Below are positions 45,734-50,334 of a DNA stretch of 50,334 nucleotides, piece by piece. The stretch comes from Bacteroidota bacterium (GTDB lineage Bacteria > Bacteroidota > Bacteroidia > Sphingobacteriales > Sphingobacteriaceae), in NCBI GenBank assembly GCA_018266935.1, contig JAFDZL010000443.1, positions 1 through 50,334 of the forward strand. Direction: 5' to 3'. Position numbers and translations under genes: made by a program. Position 1 is the stretch's first letter. Each line of letters starts with the position of its first letter. Under the pieces are notes generated by a model, which made no database searches, was not told where the DNA came from, and saw only the letters and a list, made by a program, of their open reading frames with translations.

Positions 45734-48700
45734 AGTAAGATTTTATTATTTGTTTATAATACAAATTAAGTGCCGGAGATACGGTCTTGATTTGCTCAGT
45801 TTGTTTTTCATTTAGTTTCTGATAATCCTTCAGCGCTTTGATGTAACCCGGCGGCAGATCTTTACCCGCGTTACTCTCACGCTGCTGATCCTGTTCCTGC
45901 TGCTGCTCCGCTTTTTCTGCTTCCAGTAAACGCGTTTGTATTTGCTGCTGCCGTTTTAACAGGTCATCAGTTATTCGCCTGTTTACGATATCGTTGACAC
46001 TTTGTTCCATTTCTTTGGAAATTTTGTCCAAATTGCCCAGCTTCCCGGTACCGTCTTTATTTTCTTCCTGGTTAATCTTTTGCAACGTTTCACGTATCAG
46101 TTGCTGCTGCTGCGCCATTCTTGCCAGCTGCTCGCTCATCATACTGCGCTGGCTTTGAGACATATTGCCCTGCTGCTTCAACTGATCGCGCATCCGCTGC
46201 ATATTCTGGTTCAGCTGCTGCTGTATTTTTTGCAGTTGCGACAGCGAAGGTTGCTTGGATTTGCCGCCCTTGCTGTTCTTCATCGAGTTTTGCAGCTGTT
46301 CCAAAGCCTCACTTAACATCAGCGCCAGGTTATTCATCGATGTCATCGCATATTGCTGGTTGCGGCTTGCCTCCGGTGTACGGCGGTCGCTTAAATTGTC
46401 CAGCGATTTGTCGATATGATCGTTTATACTTGCTATTTCCTGGTTGACAGTCGATTGTATTTGCGGCACGCGCCGGCTTATGGCATACAAGCTATCCTCA
46501 GCTGTTTTTAAGTTGTCCTTTATGTCTTTCTGTTTTTGTGCTAATATAGTATAATTTGGGTCAGTTGGAACAGTATTTTTCAACGTTTCCATCACTTTTT
46601 CCTGTTCGAACGAGCTATTGATCAGATTTTTAAGCAATTCGCGCAGCTGTTGCACGTCAACATTGGTTTCCTGCTCCTCTTCCGAGTCCTTTTGCTGCTG
46701 CAATTTACCCGCCATCTGCTGCATTTGTTTCGATGCCTGCTGCTGCGATTTGGAGGCATTTTGCTTATCGTTCTTCTGCAAACTTTCCGAACTTTGTTCC
46801 ATCTGCTGATCGACGTTCTGTTCCTCTTGCTTCGGATTTTCAAATTCGCTTTTCTGTTCCGACGATTCATTTTGCTTTTGCAGTTCCTCAAGCGATTTCT
46901 TTACATCCTGGAAATCCTGTTGCAATTTTTGCTGTTGCTGCTGCAGGTCTTTTGGGTCGGCGTTGGGTTGTTTGGTCTGATCGGACAGTTTCTGCTGTTC
47001 GTCCGAAAGTTTATTTAACTGGTTGATCTGCTGATCTAATTTTTGGTCAAACTCCAGTTTTTTATACAGCTGCAGGATTCGGTCGAGCTCTTTTTTGAGT
47101 GATTTGTTATCTATCTGCATTTTGGAAAGCTGGTCGCGGGTCGCATCTTTTTGCTCCTCGTTCATCAGTTCCTGCAGCTTTTCGAGCAGGTCGCGGGTTT
47201 TTTGATCAAGCACGTTGTTGAACAGGTCTTCGATCTGCTTCTGCTTTTCCTGCAATTCTTTGGTCTGTTGTTCGTTCTCCTGGCGTTCGTATAAATTTTT
47301 CTTATTCTCGGCCTGGATATCCTTGATCAGGTTGTCCAGGTCGTGTTTCTTTTGCAACAGGTCCTCTATCTGCTTTTTCTCATCGAACGATAAAGTGTTC
47401 TTGTCCAGCAGCATCTGGTTCAGTTTTTGGGATTCTTTCTCTATCTGTCCGGCCATTTTGATGGCATCCACCATTTTGTCCTTGATCACCTGCGCGCTTT
47501 TATCCAAGTCTTCGTTCACTTGTTTTTGGTCAGGAATATTTAATGTTCGTTCCGTTGAGCGAACTCTTTTCGGACCTGAAACCTCGTCGTTGTCAGCTAC
47601 TTCGAAATAATAAGTTACCTGGTCTCCCGGTTTGGCGCCGATATCTTTCATGTTCCAGTAATAAAAGAAATCTGCCTGCGGCTTACTTAGATCAGCTTTA
47701 ACCGATTTGGTAACTACGTGTGTATTTTTATCCGTAGGCGCGCCGATCCTATAGTTAAAAGTTAGCGATGAAAACCCATGGTCGTCCTGTATCTTCCCGT
47801 CGAAATACAGCGATTTCGTGCTGATAGAGTCGGTTTTTTCATTAACGGAGATCGCCGGCAGTTCATCAGGAATGACTGTGATGCGGTAGGACGCCGAATC
47901 GCCCTTGTTTACCAGTTTGCTCACGGGATTGAGTGTATAACCGGAATTTTTATACGCCTTTTCGGAATGTTCAAAAACATCGGGTGCAGATTCGGTCGCC
48001 ATAACCTTTTGGTTGTTCATGCTGAAGGCCAGCGCATCGGCGTTTTGGGTGTGTATGTCCCATTTGATAACAGTTCCTGCCGGAACAGTAAGGTCGCCCG
48101 CGTTTGTTATTACCTCATTGGCCTTGTGCAGGTAGGCAGGGTAGTTCAAAGCCGCATCGAAATGCAGCAATGATGGTTTTAGATTGACTTTGATCTCATA
48201 AGCCTGCGAAGTAAAGCCGTTTCCGCTGAAACGGAACGACGTATTTTTCTGCAGGTTACTCAGCTGATAATGAAAATGACTGATATTTTCTTTGTCCAGT
48301 TTGAAGGTATTGTTGGCTGTTTCGATATAAACATCCGCTGGGAGTTTGTCGCCTTCCAGTTTAAGTTCAAGCTTCATATCCTCGCCCTGAACTGCGGAGA
48401 GCGATTTATTCATCAATACGAATTTAAAAGGCGCAACCGGCGCGAAATATTCGTTATGCCGGATGAGCCTTTTTGTGCTTTCGGTAAGAACCGATGGCGC
48501 AGCCAGCGCGATGATGCAGATAACAGCAATTGGGCAAATGACCCATTTGAGATACTTGTTATTCGCGCGGATATTAATGGCCGACGGGAAGCTTACCGGT
48601 TTCAACGATTCGATCTTCTGGCCGATACTGGCTTCGATCAGATCTCTTTGCTGTTGATTTTCGTCGGCCAGTTTCCTGAGCTGGAGGGTATTCAGCAGCT

Positions 48701-49037
48701 TGTCCTTTACATCGGTGAAATGCGTGCCGATGATCTCCGCGGCCTGGTCATGGGTAATGGTGTTTCCTAGTTTGAGCCAGGACAGCAGTGGTGGCGCTAC
48801 GAGCCAGGCGGTCAGCCCTATATTCAAAAAGATAAAGAAGTAGAACAGGAAAGTGCGAAATGTGGTATTGAAATTGCCGAAATATTCGCTAAGCGTAATA
48901 ACCACATAAGCGGAAAACAACCCCGCTCCCAGGAAGATCAGTCCACGCAAAAGCTTGTTCCAATAGTATTTGCGGATGAACGTGTCGATCTTGCCGATCA
49001 ACAGCGCATAATTCTCCGATGTCTGTGCTGTGCTCAC
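45711..49037 (-). CDS. DUF4175 family membrane protein, Gln-rich coiled coil
   Basis: An 1108-residue protein. Two membrane helices near 31-52 and 62-85 and a third near 157-177 (WVICPIAVICIIALAAPSVL) anchor it. Residues about 190-480 are beta-rich and extracytoplasmic-looking (Ig-like repeats, TYYFEVADNDEVSGPKRVRS). From about 500 to the end it is a very Gln-, Lys- and Glu-rich helical region with long coiled-coil character. The layout fits the DUF4175 proteins of Bacteroidota. Its role is unknown. It heads an overlapping operon with the anti-sigma-like gene and ybeY. Confidence 0.87.
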   Translation of the reverse strand: MSTAQTSENYALLIGKIDTFIRKYYWNKLLRGLIFLGAGLFSAYVVITLSEYFGNFNTTFRTFLFYFFIFLNIGLTAWLVAPPLLSWLKLGNTITHDQAAEIIGTHFTDVKDKLLNTLQLRKLADENQQQRDLIEASIGQKIESLKPVSFPSAINIRANNKYLKWVICPIAVICIIALAAPSVLTESTKRLIRHNEYFAPVAPFKFVLMNKSLSAVQGEDMKLELKLEGDKLPADVYIETANNTFKLDKENISHFHYQLSNLQKNTSFRFSGNGFTSQAYEIKVNLKPSLLHFDAALNYPAYLHKANEVITNAGDLTVPAGTVIKWDIHTQNADALAFSMNNQKVMATESAPDVFEHSEKAYKNSGYTLNPVSKLVNKGDSASYRITVIPDELPAISVNEKTDSISTKSLYFDGKIQDDHGFSSLTFNYRIGAPTDKNTHVVTKSVKADLSKPQADFFYYWNMKDIGAKPGDQVTYYFEVADNDEVSGPKRVRSTERTLNIPDQKQVNEDLDKSAQVIKDKMVDAIKMAGQIEKESQKLNQMLLDKNTLSFDEKKQIEDLLQKKHDLDNLIKDIQAENKKNLYERQENEQQTKELQEKQKQIEDLFNNVLDQKTRDLLEKLQELMNEEQKDATRDQLSKMQIDNKSLKKELDRILQLYKKLEFDQKLDQQINQLNKLSDEQQKLSDQTKQPNADPKDLQQQQQKLQQDFQDVKKSLEELQKQNESSEQKSEFENPKQEEQNVDQQMEQSSESLQKNDKQNASKSQQQASKQMQQMAGKLQQQKDSEEEQETNVDVQQLRELLKNLINSSFEQEKVMETLKNTVPTDPNYTILAQKQKDIKDNLKTAEDSLYAISRRVPQIQSTVNQEIASINDHIDKSLDNLSDRRTPEASRNQQYAMTSMNNLALMLSEALEQLQNSMKNSKGGKSKQPSLSQLQKIQQQLNQNMQRMRDQLKQQGNMSQSQRSMMSEQLARMAQQQQLIRETLQKINQEENKDGTGKLGNLDKISKEMEQSVNDIVNRRITDDLLKRQQQIQTRLLEAEKAEQQQEQDQQRESNAGKDLPPGYIKALKDYQKLNEKQTEQIKTVSPALNLYYKQIIKSYFDQLNAH

Positions 49038-49135
49038 CTTGCAAATACTGGAATTTGTATAAAACGCTTATATGTCAATCAAAATTATAACAATTTGATG
49101 ATAATTAGTTGATGCGAAAATCCTCAAAATGGCCT

Positions 49136-49143
49136 TACCTTTG
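49136..49143 (+). promoter_or_regulatory. Candidate -7 box (TACCTTTG) of marR
   Basis: An exact TAnnTTTG match, with the predicted start site falling in the palindrome at 49146-49167. A GTTG at 49108-49111 is the nearest -33-like element, but its 24-base spacing is longer than usual. Confidence 0.5.
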
Positions 49144-49145
49144 TA

Positions 49146-49167
49146 AGGTAAACTTATAAGTTTAACT
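49146..49167. promoter_or_regulatory. MarR operator candidate, 22-bp palindrome
   Basis: The 16-bp core TAAACTTATAAGTTTA (49149-49164) is a perfect palindrome; with one mismatched pair it extends to AG-N-TAAACTTATAAGTTTA-N-CT. It lies 16 bases upstream of the marR ATG and overlaps the likely transcription start, the usual place for MarR autorepression. Confidence 0.6.
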
Positions 49168-49182
49168 GATTAATAATTTTCA

Positions 49183-49620
49183 ATGAAATCACACCCCGAC
49201 CCGCAGCTTGCCACCGAACTCCGCACAGTTACCGCACGATTGATTAAAAAACTACGCAAGAAATCGGTAACCGGCCGGCAGCTTTCGCTCACCGAAAGGT
49301 CGAGTCTGTCATTGCTGCTGCAGCACAAAGAATTATTGCCCAGCGAACTTGCGGCTATGGAAAAGATCACCAATCAAAGCATGTCGCAGATATTAAGCCA
49401 CCTGCTCGAACTGGGGTATATCAGCCGGAGGGATTCGGAAACCGATAGGCGGAAAGTGATCATATCGCTAACTCCCGAAGGTGAAAGAATGCTGATCCAG
49501 GTGCGCGCCGAACGTGACGAATGGCTGCTGAAGGCGATTAGTGAAACCTGTACAGCCGAAGAGGCTGAAGCACTGCAGCGGGCAATAGTGCCGCTGGCCA
49601 AGCTGGTTGATTTTGAGTGA
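49183..49620 (+). CDS. MarR family transcriptional regulator
   Basis: A 145-residue winged-helix regulator. The recognition region LPSELAAMEKITNQSMSQILSHLLELGYISRRDS is followed by the wing DRRKVIISLTPEGERML, the standard MarR pattern. It forms dimers that bind palindromic operators and are released by small ligands. The palindrome in front of it and the MFS exporter gene 17 bases downstream suggest that it represses itself and the transporter. Confidence 0.93.
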   Translation: MKSHPDPQLATELRTVTARLIKKLRKKSVTGRQLSLTERSSLSLLLQHKELLPSELAAMEKITNQSMSQILSHLLELGYISRRDSETDRRKVIISLTPEGERMLIQVRAERDEWLLKAISETCTAEEAEALQRAIVPLAKLVDFE

Positions 49621-49637
49621 GGGTGAAAGTACTAACT

Positions 49638-50334
49638 ATGAAACTAAATACATTAGAACCATTTAAAAGCCGCAATTACCGGTTATTCTTCGCCGGGCAG
49701 TCCGTATCGCTAATCGGCACCTGGATGCAAAAAACGGCGGTAAGCTGGGTGATCTATTCGCTTACGCATTCTACTGTTTACCTGGGCTTGTCGCTCTTCG
49801 CAAGCCAGTTTCCGGCATTCCTGTTTTCGCTGGCCGGCGGCGTAGTTTCCGACCGGTATAACCGCTATCGCGTACTGCTTGCCACGCAGGGCGCATCGAT
49901 GATACAGGCCGCTATCCTGGCAATCATCATTTTGTCGGGCTATTACAATGTGTGGATCATCCTGTCGCTGAGCGCGGTGCTGGGCGTCATCAACGCTTTT
50001 GACGTTCCGGCCAGGCAGGCGCTGGTTTATGAAATGATCGATGATAAGAAATACCTGCCCAATGCGCTGGCGCTGAATTCGTCGATGGTGAATTTGTCCC
50101 GGCTGATAGGCCCGGCGATAGCTGGATTTATGCTCGAACAATTCGGCGACGGTGTTTGCTTCCTGCTGAATGCGATCAGTTTTGTGGCGGTGATCGGTTC
50201 GCTGTTATTGATGCGGTTACCGAAGTATGAGGACAGGATCCACACCAAAAATGTACTCGGCGAATTGCGCGAGGGCTTTGACTATCTTAAAAGAACACCT
50301 TCTATCGGCTTCATCGTGATCATGCTCGGCGCTG
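49638..50334 (+). CDS. MFS transporter, N-terminal part
   Basis: A 232-residue fragment open to the window end, from the ATG at 49638 (MKLNTLEPFKSRNYRLFFAG). At least five membrane helices are visible, and the family motif DRYNRYRVLL after the second helix fits the MFS A-motif. The segment FDVPARQALVYEMIDDKKYLPNALALNS is typical of the EntS/MFS_3 group. It probably exports a small molecule under the control of the preceding MarR regulator. The C-terminal half lies outside the window. Confidence 0.9.
   Translation, partial: MKLNTLEPFKSRNYRLFFAGQSVSLIGTWMQKTAVSWVIYSLTHSTVYLGLSLFASQFPAFLFSLAGGVVSDRYNRYRVLLATQGASMIQAAILAIIILSGYYNVWIILSLSAVLGVINAFDVPARQALVYEMIDDKKYLPNALALNSSMVNLSRLIGPAIAGFMLEQFGDGVCFLLNAISFVAVIGSLLLMRLPKYEDRIHTKNVLGELREGFDYLKRTPSIGFIVIMLGA

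Noticed and set aside
49710..50248. Two minus-strand frames at the window end
   Set aside because: Antisense to the MFS transporter, whose helices and motifs are clear although it runs off the window.

Overview
The window looks like chromosome from a Bacteroidota bacterium of the Sphingobacteriaceae type, most like Mucilaginibacter or Pedobacter. The call rests on gldH, a large OMP_b-brl_3/CarboxypepD_reg outer-membrane protein, a DUF3078 protein, a DUF4175 protein beside an anti-sigma-like ATPase and ybeY, a MlaEFD system, many 'lipobox + CKK' lipoproteins, and TAnnTTTG (-7) boxes in front of several genes (mnmG, ffh, ruvX, an O-methyltransferase, marR, tRNA-Gly). The assignment is by protein-family recognition only; no search was run.

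Layout. 1-5.2 kb: end of an aspartyl-protease/PDZ gene, a small hypothetical, a collagen-like (Gly-Ala-Thr) repeat lipoprotein, and a 1067-residue outer-membrane barrel with a tandemly duplicated N-terminal domain. 5.2-7.7 kb: a receiver-only response regulator divergent from a three-PAS histidine kinase, with a 19-bp palindrome between them. 7.7-9.6 kb: a Tat-type sugar isomerase/epimerase-like protein, a RibD/DHFR-like reductase and the decayed remnant of a BRO/antirepressor-like gene. 9.6-21.8 kb, minus strand: yifB/comM, a cupin, a small membrane protein, an M1 peptidase, an RDD membrane protein, ffh with a clear terminator, a lipocalin-like lipoprotein, a DUF3078 protein, a CarboxypepD_reg-like protein, two glucosaminidases, an O-methyltransferase and ruvX.

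22-29 kb, plus strand: holB, ricT, gldH, an LRR protein, a small lipoprotein, a 34-residue-period TPR protein and rmuC. 29-34.5 kb: a secreted hypothetical, thiL and nadA on minus, then nadB on plus; nadA and nadB are divergent across a 408-bp AT-rich spacer with a CRP/FNR-like palindrome. 34.5-41 kb: tRNA-Gly(CCC), a gamma-carbonic-anhydrase-family protein, an Ig-like lipoprotein, mnmG, a small membrane protein and an ABC-F ATPase. Two near-perfect parS (ParB) sites sit at the mnmG start. 41-50.3 kb: a pirin, the mlaE-mlaF-mlaD operon, a glutathione peroxidase, the overlapping DUF4175/anti-sigma/ybeY operon, and a marR regulator with a palindromic operator candidate ahead of an MFS transporter cut by the window end.

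Most of the window is ordinary core chromosome. I see no CRISPR array, intact prophage, insertion sequence or defence island, and no convincing new multi-gene system. The observations most worth following are the paired parS sites embedded in coding/promoter DNA, the internally deleted BRO-like pseudogene, the inverted heptamer arrays between ruvX and holB, and several strong palindromes upstream of regulatory or metabolic genes.
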